Shown piece by piece: positions 6,662 through 14,715 of a stretch of DNA of 64,000 nucleotides (position 1 is its first letter; each line of letters starts with the position of its first letter). Below the pieces are notes generated by a model. That model was not told the DNA's origin and did not search any database. It worked only from the letters and a program-made list of their open reading frames with translations. A program made the translations under genes and the position numbers. The stretch is from Amycolatopsis iheyensis (GTDB lineage Bacteria > Actinomycetota > Actinomycetes > Mycobacteriales > Pseudonocardiaceae), in contig NZ_JAMXQV010000009.1 in assembly GCF_024703995.1 (NCBI RefSeq), forward strand, positions 248,001 through 312,000, given 5' to 3'.

Positions 6662-7930
6662 ATGACGTTGACCACCCCGCGCGTCCGGTCCGGGCGCATC
6701 ACGTTCTTCGTGGCCCTGGCCGTGTTCGCCCAGGAGTCGACGTGGAACCTCTACGACTCGCAGGTCCCGCCGCTGCTGCGCGCGCACCTCGGCAGCGCCG
6801 CGCTCATCGGCGCGCTCATGGGGATGGACAACCTGCTCGGCATCTTCATCCAGCCGTGGATGGGCAACCGCTCGGACGGCACCCGCACGCCCTGGGGCCG
6901 GCGCATCCCGTACCTCGTCGTCGGGATGCCGGTGGCGGCGACGCTGTTCGTCCTCATCCCGCACGCCGCGGTGTCGCTGCCGCTGCTGATCCTGGTGATG
7001 TTCGGTTACGCGCTCGTGGCGAACGCCTTCAAGCCGATCGCCGAGTCGCTGCTGCCGGACTTCATCGACCCGCGGCGGCGGAGCCGGGCGAACGCGGCGG
7101 TGAAGATCGCCTCGAGTATCACCGTGATCGTCGCGGCGCTGATCAGCATCTTCCTGATCGACGACTTCCCGAAGCTGTCCTTCGTCATCCCGGCGCTGCT
7201 GATGCTCGTGTCCGTGGCCGTGCTCGCCGTGAAGGCCCGCGACAACCGGTCCCCGGCCTACCAGGCCGCCCTCGAAGAAGACCGGCGGGGAGCCGGTGGC
7301 GGGTCGCCCCGGGTGCGGATGCGCGACGTCCTGCTCGACATCGTGCGCGACGCCGACCGCAGCCGGTTGCTGGTCATCGCGGCCGTGTTCGCCTTCGGCG
7401 GCGCGTGGTTCGCTTCGCGGTCCCTCGTCACCAACTACGGCATGGAAACCCTGGGGCTGTCCCGCGGCGACGCGGGCGGGCTGACGCTGCCCAGCGGGCT
7501 GGCCTTCATCGCGGCCGCCTACCCGGTCGCGCTGCTCGCCGAACGCTTCGGCCGGCTGCGGGTGATCCTGGCCGGCATGGCGGTGTTCGCGCTGGGCATG
7601 GTGCTCGGCACCCTGGTGCGGACGCCCGCCGGCACGATCGCCGCGATGTGCGTCGCCGCGGCGGGCGCGGCGGCGTTCATGGTCAACATGGCGGTCGTCC
7701 TGTGGAACCTCGCCCCCTCCGCCCGCGTGCTCGGGACCTACACCGGCCTGTACACCGTCGGCTGGTCGTGTGGCGGCTTCGCGGGCCCGGCGCTGGTCGG
7801 CGGCATGGTCGACGTGACGGGCTGGCCGTTCCTGCTGCTCGACATCGCGGTCGTCACGCTGGTCGCGGTGCTGCTGGTGGCCCGCGTCGCCGTCGTGCGG
7901 CGGCGCCGGACCGACGGGGCCGCGCTGTGA
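6662..7930 (+). CDS. MFS transporter
   Basis: A 422-residue membrane protein with about 12 predicted hydrophobic segments. Its start (QESTWNLYDSQVPPLLRAHL, then MGMDNLLGIFIQPWMG and SDGTRTPWGRRIPYL) resembles the glycoside/SLC45-like branch of the major facilitator superfamily, where D-G-T-R-T-P-W-G-R-R is the loop 2-3 signature. ATG 6662 has AAGGGG upstream. The stop overlaps the start of the next gene as GTGA, so it heads an operon with a 2-hydroxyacid dehydrogenase, an AtuA-like protein and a DUF4387 protein. It probably imports the substrate of that pathway; the substrate is unknown. Confidence 0.85.
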   Translation: MTLTTPRVRSGRITFFVALAVFAQESTWNLYDSQVPPLLRAHLGSAALIGALMGMDNLLGIFIQPWMGNRSDGTRTPWGRRIPYLVVGMPVAATLFVLIPHAAVSLPLLILVMFGYALVANAFKPIAESLLPDFIDPRRRSRANAAVKIASSITVIVAALISIFLIDDFPKLSFVIPALLMLVSVAVLAVKARDNRSPAYQAALEEDRRGAGGGSPRVRMRDVLLDIVRDADRSRLLVIAAVFAFGGAWFASRSLVTNYGMETLGLSRGDAGGLTLPSGLAFIAAAYPVALLAERFGRLRVILAGMAVFALGMVLGTLVRTPAGTIAAMCVAAAGAAAFMVNMAVVLWNLAPSARVLGTYTGLYTVGWSCGGFAGPALVGGMVDVTGWPFLLLDIAVVTLVAVLLVARVAVVRRRRTDGAAL

Positions 7931-8865
7931 GCCGCGTCCTGATCACCACGGACTACCTGCGTCCCGGCGACGAAGTCGACAAGTACCTTCGCGGTGCCGG
8001 GCTGGAAACCGTGCACTCGCCCAGGTCCGGCCGGCGCGATCCCGGACAGCTCGCCGCGGCGCTCGACGGGATCGAGGCGGCGCTGGTGGGCAACGAACCG
8101 CTGACCGCCGAAGTGCTGGCCCGCGCGCCGAAGCTGCGCGTGATCGTGCGGACGGGCGTCGGCCACGACTCCATCGACGTCGAAGCCGCGGCCCGGCACG
8201 GGATCAGCGTCAGCACACTGCCCGGCGTCAACGCGAACGCCGTGGCCGAGTACACCCTCGGGCTGCTGCTCGCCGGCGCGCGGCGGCTCCTGCCGTCCGC
8301 TTCCGGGGTGGCGCAAGGAAAGTGGCCGCGCGAAGCCGGGCGCGAGCTGCGCGGGTCGACGCTCGGGCTGATCGGGTACGGGGCGTCGGCGCGGGCCGTC
8401 GTCCCGCTGGCCCGCGCGTTCGGGATGACCGTCGTCTGCGCCTCCGGCCTGCGCGGGCCGGACGTCCGGTTCGTCAGCCTGCCCGAGCTGCTGTCCACTT
8501 CGGACTACGTCTCGGTGCACACGGCGCTGACCGGCCGGACCCGGGGCCTGCTGGACGCGGCGGCGTTCCGGCGGATGAAGCCGACCGCGGTGCTGGTCAA
8601 CACCGCCCGCGGCGCCATCGTCGACGAGGACGCCCTGGTTTCGGCGGTGCTGTCCGGCGAAATCGCGGGCGCGCTGCTCGACGTGGTGCGCGAGGAGCCG
8701 CTGCCCGCCGGCAGCCCGCTGCGCGGGGTGCCCGGCATCGTCGTCTTTTCGCACCTGGCCGGGCAAACCGCCGAAGCACGCCGAGCCGCGGGCCTGCGCG
8801 GCGCCGAAGAGCTGGTCGCGGCCCTCGCCGGCCGGGCCCGGCACCTGGTGAACGGAGAAAAGTGA
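7927..8865 (+). CDS. D-2-hydroxyacid dehydrogenase family protein
   Basis: A 312-residue NAD(P)-dependent dehydrogenase of the phosphoglycerate/formate dehydrogenase family; start GTG 7927 overlaps the transporter stop. The catalytic Arg is in VNTARGAIVDE, the Glu in VVREEPLP and the His in VFSHLAGQT. The nucleotide motif is LIGYGASARAV, so the last Gly of GxGxxG is replaced by Ala, a small oddity. It probably oxidises a 2-hydroxy acid or reduces a 2-oxo acid within the pathway of this operon. The family is certain, the substrate is not. Confidence 0.85.
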   Translation: MSRVLITTDYLRPGDEVDKYLRGAGLETVHSPRSGRRDPGQLAAALDGIEAALVGNEPLTAEVLARAPKLRVIVRTGVGHDSIDVEAAARHGISVSTLPGVNANAVAEYTLGLLLAGARRLLPSASGVAQGKWPREAGRELRGSTLGLIGYGASARAVVPLARAFGMTVVCASGLRGPDVRFVSLPELLSTSDYVSVHTALTGRTRGLLDAAAFRRMKPTAVLVNTARGAIVDEDALVSAVLSGEIAGALLDVVREEPLPAGSPLRGVPGIVVFSHLAGQTAEARRAAGLRGAEELVAALAGRARHLVNGEK

Positions 8866-8870
8866 GGACC

Positions 8871-10241
8871 ATGGAGAAAGTGCGCGTCCTGGCGCCGAGC
8901 GGGATGCTCGGCGCCGGCTGGGACCACGCGACGGTCGAGCGCGGCATCGCGCTGGGCGCCGACGTGATCAGCATCGACGGCGGGTCGACGGATTCCGGCC
9001 CCCACTACCTCGGCGCCGCGACGGCCAAGACGACGGCCAAAGCGGTGGCCCGCGACCTGCGCAGCCTGTTCACGGCCGCCGCGGCGGCCGGGATCCCGGT
9101 GATCGTGGGCTCCTGCGGCACGAGCGGGACCGACGCCGGCGTGGACTGGGTCGCCGGGATCGCCGCCGAAGTGCTGGCCGAGGCGGGCCTGGACCTCAGG
9201 ATCGCGCGGATCTACAGCGAGCAGAACGCCGCCCACCTCAAGGAAGCGCTCGACGCGGGCCGCGTGCACCCGTTGCCGCCCTTGGGGGAACTCGACGCGG
9301 AGACCTTGGAGAGCTGCACGCACATCGTCGGCGCGATGGGGCACGAGCCGATCGTCGAAGCGTTGCGCGGTGGCGCCCAGGTCGTGCTCGCCGGTCGCGC
9401 CACCGACACGGCGGTGGCCGCCGCCTACCCGCTGATGATGGGCATGCCGGCCGGGCCGACGTGGCACGCGGCCAAGATCATCGAGTGCGGTGGCCAGTGC
9501 ACCGACAACCCGCGCGCCGGCGGTGTCCTGGCCACCATCGACGCCGGCGGCTTCACCATCGAGCCGCTCGACCCCGCGGTGGCGTGCACGCCGATCCTGG
9601 TGGCCGCGCACATGCTGTACGAGACCGCGGACCCGTTCGAGATGCGCGAGCCCGACGGCACCCTCGACGTCCGCGACGCCGAATACGTCGCCGTCGACGA
9701 CCGGATCGTGCGCGTCGAGGGCTCGAAGTTCCACGTCGCCGCCCAGTACACGACCAAGCTCGAGGGCGCGCGGATCACCGGCTACGAAACCATGGCGTTC
9801 TCGGCGATCCGCGACCCGCTGGTGCTGGCCGGCATCGACGACTGGGCCGCGCTGATGCGGACGCTCATCACGCAGCGGGTGGGCCAGACCCTCGGGCTGG
9901 CCGACGACGAATACGCGTTCGATCTCCGGCTGTACGGCCACAACGCGGTGCTGGGCGAGCTGGAACCCGAAACCGGGCCGCCGCGCGAAGTCGGGGTGAT
10001 GCTGCTGGTCAACGCGCCCGACCAGGCGACCGCGACGGCGGTGGCCAAGATCGCCAACCCGCTGTTGCTGCACCTGCCGACCGCGGCGATGGACTACTTG
10101 CCGAGCTTCGCGTTCGCGACCTCCCCGGCGGAGGTCGAGCGCGGCGCGGCCTACGAGTTCGTGCTCAACCACGTCGTCGACTGCGCGCCACTGGACCTGG
10201 TCCGGATCGAGTTCGGCACGGAAGGGAAGACCCATGCCTGA
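8871..10241 (+). CDS. AtuA-like (DUF1446) acyclic terpene utilisation family protein
   Basis: A 456-residue protein starting at ATG 8871, 6 bp after the dehydrogenase stop. The first 300 residues show the DUF1446/AtuA pattern: VRVLAPSGMLGAGW, ISIDGGSTDSGPHYLG, IIVGSCGTSGTDAG-like and QVVLAGRATDTAVAAAYP. AtuA was first tied to citronellol/geraniol breakdown in Pseudomonas, but this shorter form, followed by a DUF4387 gene, is found in operons for hydroxy acids and its reaction is not established. The last 8 bases overlap the next gene. Coupling to the transporter and dehydrogenase points to a carboxylic acid pathway. Confidence 0.8.
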   Translation: MEKVRVLAPSGMLGAGWDHATVERGIALGADVISIDGGSTDSGPHYLGAATAKTTAKAVARDLRSLFTAAAAAGIPVIVGSCGTSGTDAGVDWVAGIAAEVLAEAGLDLRIARIYSEQNAAHLKEALDAGRVHPLPPLGELDAETLESCTHIVGAMGHEPIVEALRGGAQVVLAGRATDTAVAAAYPLMMGMPAGPTWHAAKIIECGGQCTDNPRAGGVLATIDAGGFTIEPLDPAVACTPILVAAHMLYETADPFEMREPDGTLDVRDAEYVAVDDRIVRVEGSKFHVAAQYTTKLEGARITGYETMAFSAIRDPLVLAGIDDWAALMRTLITQRVGQTLGLADDEYAFDLRLYGHNAVLGELEPETGPPREVGVMLLVNAPDQATATAVAKIANPLLLHLPTAAMDYLPSFAFATSPAEVERGAAYEFVLNHVVDCAPLDLVRIEFGTEGKTHA

Positions 10242-10557
10242 GCTGACCTTGGCGGACCTCGCCCTCGAGGTCCGATCGAAGAACGCGGGCCCGTTCTGGG
10301 TGACGATGGAGCTTTTCCTGCGTGACGGGCGCGCTTACCGGATCGCGGCGGACGAGAAGTTCCTCGACGAGCGCGTCATCGCGGCGCTCTACCGCGTGGC
10401 GGCGGACACGGTCCGGATCTTCCGGATCCCGTCGCTCAACGTCGTGAAGATCTCGTTCCCGCGGCCGGTCAGCCAGGGTTCGCTGCGTGACCGGGACGTG
10501 CACGCGGGGCAGCACCACGTGCCGCTCGCCGGTCTGGTCGTCCCGCCGGGCGCGTGA
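10234..10557 (+). CDS. DUF4387 family protein
   Basis: A 107-residue protein beginning MPELTLADLALEVRSKNAGP, a hallmark of the DUF4387 family; it also has FWVTMELFLRDGRAY and NVVKISFPRPVSQGS. It almost always follows an AtuA/DUF1446 gene, and the two may form one enzyme (inference from conserved pairing). The start overlaps the end of the AtuA-like gene by 8 bp, and it closes the FadR-controlled operon. No catalytic residues can be named. Confidence 0.8.
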   Translation: MPELTLADLALEVRSKNAGPFWVTMELFLRDGRAYRIAADEKFLDERVIAALYRVAADTVRIFRIPSLNVVKISFPRPVSQGSLRDRDVHAGQHHVPLAGLVVPPGA

Positions 10558-10629
10558 CGAACCCGCGCGCCGGCTGCTTCACTGGAGGGGCGCACCGAGG
10601 TGCCGATCCCGGACGGGAGAGGAGCGACC

Positions 10630-11028
10630 ATGTCCTCCGAGCGGCGTGTCCCCACCGGCAGCCCGCGGCAAGAAGCGGCGAAGATCCTCTCCGTGGAGCG
10701 GACCGAGCCGCGGCCGGGGTTGCTCGTCATCAGCGCGGCGGGGGAGATCGACGCCGTTTCGGTCCGGCTGCTGCAGCGCGCGACCTGGCAGGACCTGGCC
10801 CCGGTCACGGTGCTGGACCTGTCCCGGGTCACCTACCTCGGCGCGGCCGGCCTGCGGGCGCTCGGCCAGGCGTCCGAGCGAGCTGAGGCCGAGGGCCGGC
10901 GGCTGTGCCTCGTCTCGCCGCCCCACCCGGTTTCGGCCGTGCTGCTGACGTTCTGGCGCGACGAGCGGGTGAGCCGCCACCCGACGCTCGCCGAAGCGCT
11001 GCGGGCCCACCCGGTCGGCTGCGACTGA
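10630..11028 (+). CDS. STAS-domain anti-anti-sigma factor
   Basis: A 132-residue protein from ATG 10630, which has GAGAGGAG 6 nt upstream; the longer frame from 10600 lacks a site. It is a single STAS domain: LVISAAGEIDAVSV, then VTVLDLSRVTYLGAAGLRAL. The usual phospho-acceptor Ser in D-x-S is placed in LDLSRVTYLGA, where the segment reads Y-L-G-A rather than the common F-I-D-S, so the classic phosphorylation site may be absent. Such proteins release sigma factors by binding anti-sigma ATPases, and the next gene encodes one. The target sigma factor is not in the window. Confidence 0.8.
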   Translation: MSSERRVPTGSPRQEAAKILSVERTEPRPGLLVISAAGEIDAVSVRLLQRATWQDLAPVTVLDLSRVTYLGAAGLRALGQASERAEAEGRRLCLVSPPHPVSAVLLTFWRDERVSRHPTLAEALRAHPVGCD

Positions 11029-11112
11029 ACGGGGGGCTTCCGGTGACGGCGGGTGCCGGAGCAGACTGGTGCGCATGCTGCCGGCCCCGCCGGCCGGACC
11101 CGGGAAGCCCGC

Positions 11113-11571
11113 GTGACCGCTTCGGGTCCGGGCGAGCGTTCCGTGTTCACGATCGACCGTGACACGCTCCCGCCGCTCAGCGCGCTCCGGCGGTGGATCG
11201 CCCGCGCGCTGCCCGACCTGGGTGCGAGTCACCTGTGGGCGGTGCAGCTGGTGGTCACCGAGCTGGCCACGAACGCCTTCGAGCACGGGGCCGGCCCGGT
11301 GGAGGTCGCCGTGTCCGCCACCCGGCAGCCGTGCTCGGCGTTGCTGGAAGTCCACGACGCCGGCGAAGGACGTCCGGTGGCCGGGACGCCGTCGTCGACG
11401 AGCCGCCGGGGCCGCGGGCTGGCGCTGGTGGCCGATCTCGCGCGGACGTGGGGCGTGCGCCCCGCGGAGCCGGGAAAGACGGTGTGGGCGTGGATCGGCT
11501 GCGGTACCGGCGCCGTCGAACCCTGCGTGGTGCGCGAAGAGCCGATCCTGATGGACCCGGAACCGTGCTGA
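11113..11571 (+). CDS. Anti-sigma factor ATPase (HATPase_c, RsbW-like)
   Basis: The protein has 152 residues from GTG 11113 (GGGAAG 5-10 nt upstream); an in-frame start at 11053 would add 20 residues. It is a single GHKL ATPase domain: N-box VTELATNAFEHG, G1-like EVHDAGEGRP and G2-like RRGRGLALVADLARTWG. It would bind a sigma factor or phosphorylate an STAS partner such as the one encoded 85 bp upstream. Both genes point the same way and form a likely partner-switching module. The tail after residue 125 is acidic and contains a Cys pair of unknown role. Confidence 0.82.
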   Translation: MTASGPGERSVFTIDRDTLPPLSALRRWIARALPDLGASHLWAVQLVVTELATNAFEHGAGPVEVAVSATRQPCSALLEVHDAGEGRPVAGTPSSTSRRGRGLALVADLARTWGVRPAEPGKTVWAWIGCGTGAVEPCVVREEPILMDPEPC

Positions 11572-11577
11572 GCTCGG

Positions 11578-12318
11578 TCAGTTCGGCTGTTCGCTGGTGA
11601 CGACGGCCCAGACGACCTTGCCGCCGGACCACCGCGGGCTGCTGCCCCACGTGTCGGCGGAGCGCGCGACGATGTGCAAGCCGAGCCCGGCGGCGGTGGG
11701 CCGGGTGCGGGGGAGCAGCACGGCCGGGCGCGGGTCGTCGTCGAGCACGGCGATCGTCAGCCGGCCCCGCCGCAGGTCCAGCCGTAGCGTGGCCGCGGAC
11801 GTGGTGTGCTGGACCACGTTCGCCGCGAGCTCGCCCGCGACGAGGATGCCGTCGTAGACGAACTGCGGGACTTCCCACCGCGTGCACGCCTCGCGCACGG
11901 CGGCGCGGGCCACCGCGGAGGCGTCCAGGCTGCGGGGGAGCACGACCTCGGTGCGCTGCCGGGACGGGCGCAGCAGGGCGCGTTCCGCGCTGCGGACGTT
12001 CTCGCCGATCGCGACCTGCCGGTGGACACCGTGCTCCCGCAACGCCTGCGCCTGGTCCCCGGCGCCGGCGGCCAGCGCGAGCGGGATGCCCGGCCACGTC
12101 CCGAGCCGGCGGGCCACCAGCCCGAACACCCCGACCGGCGCGACGTCGCCGAGGTCGAGGCCGCCGATGCCGGCGATCACGGCTTCTGGTTCGTCCGCGG
12201 CGATCTCCAGCAGGCCGTCGCGCAGCTGCCGGTAGCTGCCCAGGTGCAGGCCGCCGGTCACGGTGACCAGGGTGTAGTCCGGCTGCTGGGCCACGTCGAG
12301 GTCGAGCGCGCCTCGCAT
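11578..12318 (-). CDS. STAS-HATPase fusion regulator
   Basis: A 246-residue protein starting at ATG 12318 behind GAGGAG. Residues 1-105 form a STAS-like domain (YTLVTVTGGLHLGSYRQL, then VIAGIGGLDLGDVAPVGVFG); residues 125-246 form an anti-sigma-type ATPase (VAGELAANVVQHT, DDDPRPAV, AGLGLHIVARSADTWG). This puts the two antagonists of a partner switch in one chain. It is convergent with the anti-sigma gene, 6 bp apart. Known relatives are widespread in Streptomyces, with mostly unknown targets. Confidence 0.78.
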   Translation of the reverse strand: MRGALDLDVAQQPDYTLVTVTGGLHLGSYRQLRDGLLEIAADEPEAVIAGIGGLDLGDVAPVGVFGLVARRLGTWPGIPLALAAGAGDQAQALREHGVHRQVAIGENVRSAERALLRPSRQRTEVVLPRSLDASAVARAAVREACTRWEVPQFVYDGILVAGELAANVVQHTTSAATLRLDLRRGRLTIAVLDDDPRPAVLLPRTRPTAAGLGLHIVARSADTWGSSPRWSGGKVVWAVVTSEQPN

Positions 12319-12527
12319 GTGTCTCCTCGGGTGGGAAGCGGTGCTGTCCCGGCACCGCAACGCTAGAACCCGGCTCCGGAATGCGGTAGGCCTCATCAGG
12401 TGCGGCCGGACGTCTCGAACGAGACACGGAGTGACCACGACGACCGCCCGGTCGTCCTGGCGTGGCCTGCCACGGCCACTTCACTGCGCACCGTCATCAG
12501 CCCGAGCAGGTACGTCGAGCCACGTCG

Positions 12528-12640
12528 CCAGCGGCGGCGGTGGAGAAGGTGATCGAGGCGAACACGCTGCTTTCGGGCCTGGGCTTCGAATCCGGCGGCC
12601 CGGCGGCGGCGCACGAGATCCACAATGGACTGACGGCGGC
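12528..12640 (+). pseudogene. Glycerol dehydrogenase fragment (gldA-like remnant)
   Basis: In one frame, bases 12540-12638 read VEKVIEANTLLSGLGFES followed by GGPAAAHEIHNGLTA. This is the well-known internal segment of glycerol dehydrogenase (iron-containing alcohol dehydrogenase family), where GFESGG...AHxIHNGLT carries a metal-binding His. The frame then continues into unrelated, basic sequence (ARRSCRSRG) and neither the N-terminal NAD domain nor the C-terminal HGEKVAFG part is present. It is therefore a decayed remnant of about 35 codons. The gap 12319-12731 otherwise holds no gene. Confidence 0.7.
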
Positions 12641-12686
12641 CGCGGCGAGGCGAAGCTGCCGGAGCCGCGGTTCCACGTCGGGCACC

Positions 12687-12725
12687 GAGTGAGGGCCTCC
12701 GGGTGTCGCATCGAGGCCCTCACTC
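12687..12725 (-). terminator. Hairpin after the epimerase gene
   Basis: GAGTGAGGGCCTC at 12687-12699 pairs perfectly with GAGGCCCTCACTC at 12713-12725, a 13-bp stem with a 13-nt loop. It begins 7 bp after the stop codon of the minus-strand epimerase gene, as expected for a terminator; no U tract follows, which is normal in high-GC actinomycetes. Confidence 0.7.
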
Positions 12726-12731
12726 ACCGAG

Positions 12732-13634
12732 TCAGGACGTCTTGGCGCCGTACGCGCCGGCGGCCAGGTCCTCCAGCAGCGTGGGCCCGGTGGGCGTCCA
12801 GCCGAGCAGCTCGCGGGTCCGGACGCTCGTCGCCGCGAGGTCCATGCCGAAGAACCCGCCGATCCAGCCGTAGTGCGCCTGGACGTCCTCGGCCGCGATC
12901 GACGCGACCGGCAGGTCGAACGCGCGCCCGATGGCCTCGGCGATCGCACGGGTCGGCACCCCTTCTTCGGCGACGGCGTGCAGGCGGCTGCCCGCGGGCG
13001 CCTTCTCCAGGCCGAGCGTGACGAGGCGGGCCGCGTCGGAGCGGTGGACCGCGGCCCAGCGGTGGGTGCCGTCGCCCGGGTAGCCGGAAACGCCCTTCTC
13101 GCGGGCGATCGCCGACAGCACCGCGATGAACCCGTGGTCGCCGGCGCCGTGGACGGTCGGCGAGAACCGGAGGCTCACCGGGTGCACACCACGGTCGGCG
13201 AACTCGAGGGCGAGGTTTTCGCTGCCACCGCGGGCCGAGTCCGGGCCGTGGAACGGCGCCGGGTCGGCTTCGGTGGCGGGCCGTCCCTGGGCGAGCCCGG
13301 CGACGCCCGAGGCCAGCAGGAACGGCCGGCCGGAGCCGGCGAGCGCGTCGCCAATGGTCTGGACCGCGGCCCGCTCGGCGGCGTTCGACGCGGCCATGTT
13401 CCCGAAGTCGTGCTTGTTCGCCAGGTGGATGACGGCGTCGGCGGCCTCGGCGCCGGCGCGGATGCCGTCGAGGTCGTCGAGGTCGCCGCGGCGCACCTGG
13501 GCGCCCTTGGCCTCGACAGCGGCGGCGGACGCGTCGGAGCGGGCCAGCCCGGTGACGTCGTGGCCGGCGGCGAGCAGGTCGTCGACGACGGCGGAGCCGA
13601 TCCAGCCGGAGGCTCCGGTGACGAAAACGCGCAT
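12732..13634 (-). CDS. NAD-dependent epimerase/dehydratase family protein (extended SDR)
   Basis: A 300-residue extended short-chain dehydrogenase. The start is ATG 13634 with GAGGAG upstream; the longer frame runs through the operators. It opens MRVFVTGASGWIGSAVVDDLL (GxxGxxG nucleotide motif) and continues HDVTGLARSDASAAAVEAKG and ADAVIHLANKHDFGN. The usual YxxxK pair is not evident, as in many atypical SDRs annotated as NAD-dependent epimerases. It is divergent from a TetR gene with repeated operators between them, so it is probably TetR-repressed. The substrate is unknown. Confidence 0.82.
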   Translation of the reverse strand: MRVFVTGASGWIGSAVVDDLLAAGHDVTGLARSDASAAAVEAKGAQVRRGDLDDLDGIRAGAEAADAVIHLANKHDFGNMAASNAAERAAVQTIGDALAGSGRPFLLASGVAGLAQGRPATEADPAPFHGPDSARGGSENLALEFADRGVHPVSLRFSPTVHGAGDHGFIAVLSAIAREKGVSGYPGDGTHRWAAVHRSDAARLVTLGLEKAPAGSRLHAVAEEGVPTRAIAEAIGRAFDLPVASIAAEDVQAHYGWIGGFFGMDLAATSVRTRELLGWTPTGPTLLEDLAAGAYGAKTS

Positions 13635-13655
13635 GGGGGTGATCTCCTCAAAGTA

Positions 13656-13714
13656 TGTCAGTGACTGACGTCGGTGACTGACATCAACCGTACGCCCGAA
13701 GTCAGTCGCTGTCA
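13656..13714. promoter_or_regulatory. TetR operators between epimerase and TetR genes
   Basis: TGTCAGTGACTGAC begins at 13656 and contains the perfect palindrome GTCAGTGACTGAC (13657-13669); a further half site GTGACTGACA ends at 13683, so TGTCAGT and ACTGACA also pair as outer arms. A third related site, GTCAGTCGCTGTCA, is at 13701-13714, just upstream of the -10-like TAGACT (13720-13725) of the TetR gene. The arrangement fits repression of both divergent genes by the TetR protein. Confidence 0.75.
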
Positions 13715-13732
13715 TCACTTAGACTCGACGGC

Positions 13733-14302
13733 ATGGTGCGTTGGGAACCGGGAACCCCGGAGCGGCTGCAGCGGGCGGCCCTGGAGCTGTTCGCGACTCG
13801 CGGCTTCGAAGAGACGACCGCGGCGGAGATCGCGCAGTCCGTCGGCCTGACCGAGCGCACGTTCTTCCGCCACTTCGCTGACAAGCGCGAAGCCCTGTTC
13901 CACGGTCAGGAGCTGTTCGTCCGGGCATTCGTGGCCGGAGTGGAGGCCGCGTCGCCGACGGCGTCGCCGATCGAGGTGGTGGCGGCCGCACTGGCCTCGG
14001 CGGCGGAGTTCTTCCCGGACGAGCGCCGGTCCCATTCGCGGGTGCGCCAGTCGGTGATCGGCCGGAACCCGGCGTTGCAGGAGCGCGAGGTGCACAAGAT
14101 GGCGAGCCTCGCCGCGGCTTTGGCGGACGCGTTCCGCGCACGCGGGGTGGCCGACCCGGCGGCGACTTTGGCCGCGGAGTCGGGGGTCACGGTGTTCGCG
14201 GTCGCGTTCGTCCAGTGGCTGCGGGAGGGGGAGGAACGGTCGTTGGGCGAGATCGCGACCGAGGTGCTCGGCGAGCTGCGCGCGCTGACCTCGGCCGTGT
14301 GA
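13733..14302 (+). CDS. TetR family transcriptional regulator
   Basis: A 189-residue regulator with an N-terminal TetR helix-turn-helix (AALELFATRGFEETTAAEIA, then VGLTERTFFRHFADKREALF) and a helical ligand-binding domain with a conserved VREPL-like basic/Arg pattern (HSRVRQSVIGRNPALQEREV). TAGACT ends 7 nt before the ATG and no ribosome binding site is visible, so it is probably leaderless. The last 23 codons are repeated downstream as two imperfect non-coding copies. Probably represses itself and the divergent epimerase gene. Confidence 0.88.
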   Translation: MVRWEPGTPERLQRAALELFATRGFEETTAAEIAQSVGLTERTFFRHFADKREALFHGQELFVRAFVAGVEAASPTASPIEVVAAALASAAEFFPDERRSHSRVRQSVIGRNPALQEREVHKMASLAAALADAFRARGVADPAATLAAESGVTVFAVAFVQWLREGEERSLGEIATEVLGELRALTSAV

Positions 14303-14654
14303 ATGGCGGCGGCCGCGGCTGCTCGGCGTTGTGGGCGTGGGCTGGGCGAGATGGCCGGCTTCGCCGGGGCTTTGCGTGTGCGTGGAGCCGCCGATCTCTC
14401 AGCTCGGCGAGCTGCGTGCGCTGACCTCGGCCGCATGAACGCCAGCGGCCGCGCCTACCGATTGCAGGAAGTCTCGCCGGTTGGTGCTCGGGCGGAGCCC
14501 GGCGTCGTGGGCGTGCGGACTCTGCAAGAGGGCCGGCTTTCGTCGCGGCGAGCGGAGCCGCCGATCCCTCTCCGTCGGGCGCGAAGAACGGTCGTTGGGC
14601 GAGATCGCGACCGAGGTGCTCGGTGAGTTGCGCGCGCTGACCTCGGCCGCATGA
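14234..14654. repeat. Two degenerate copies of the TetR gene 3' end
   Basis: The TetR gene end (14234-14302, including its stop) recurs at 14586-14654 with about 65 of 69 bases identical, and its last 37 bases recur at 14402-14438 with 34 identical. Flanking phrases such as GGAGCCGCCGATC (14385, 14561) and GGCCGCGCC after each stop are also shared, so the two extra units are about 216 bp apart. The 413-bp gap between the TetR and enolase genes is thus made of decayed tandem duplications with no complete gene. Confidence 0.85.
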
Positions 14655-14715
14655 ACACCAACGGCCGCGCCCGCGAGGTCTCCCTCGCCGACGCGGCCGC
14701 GTACTTCACGAAACC

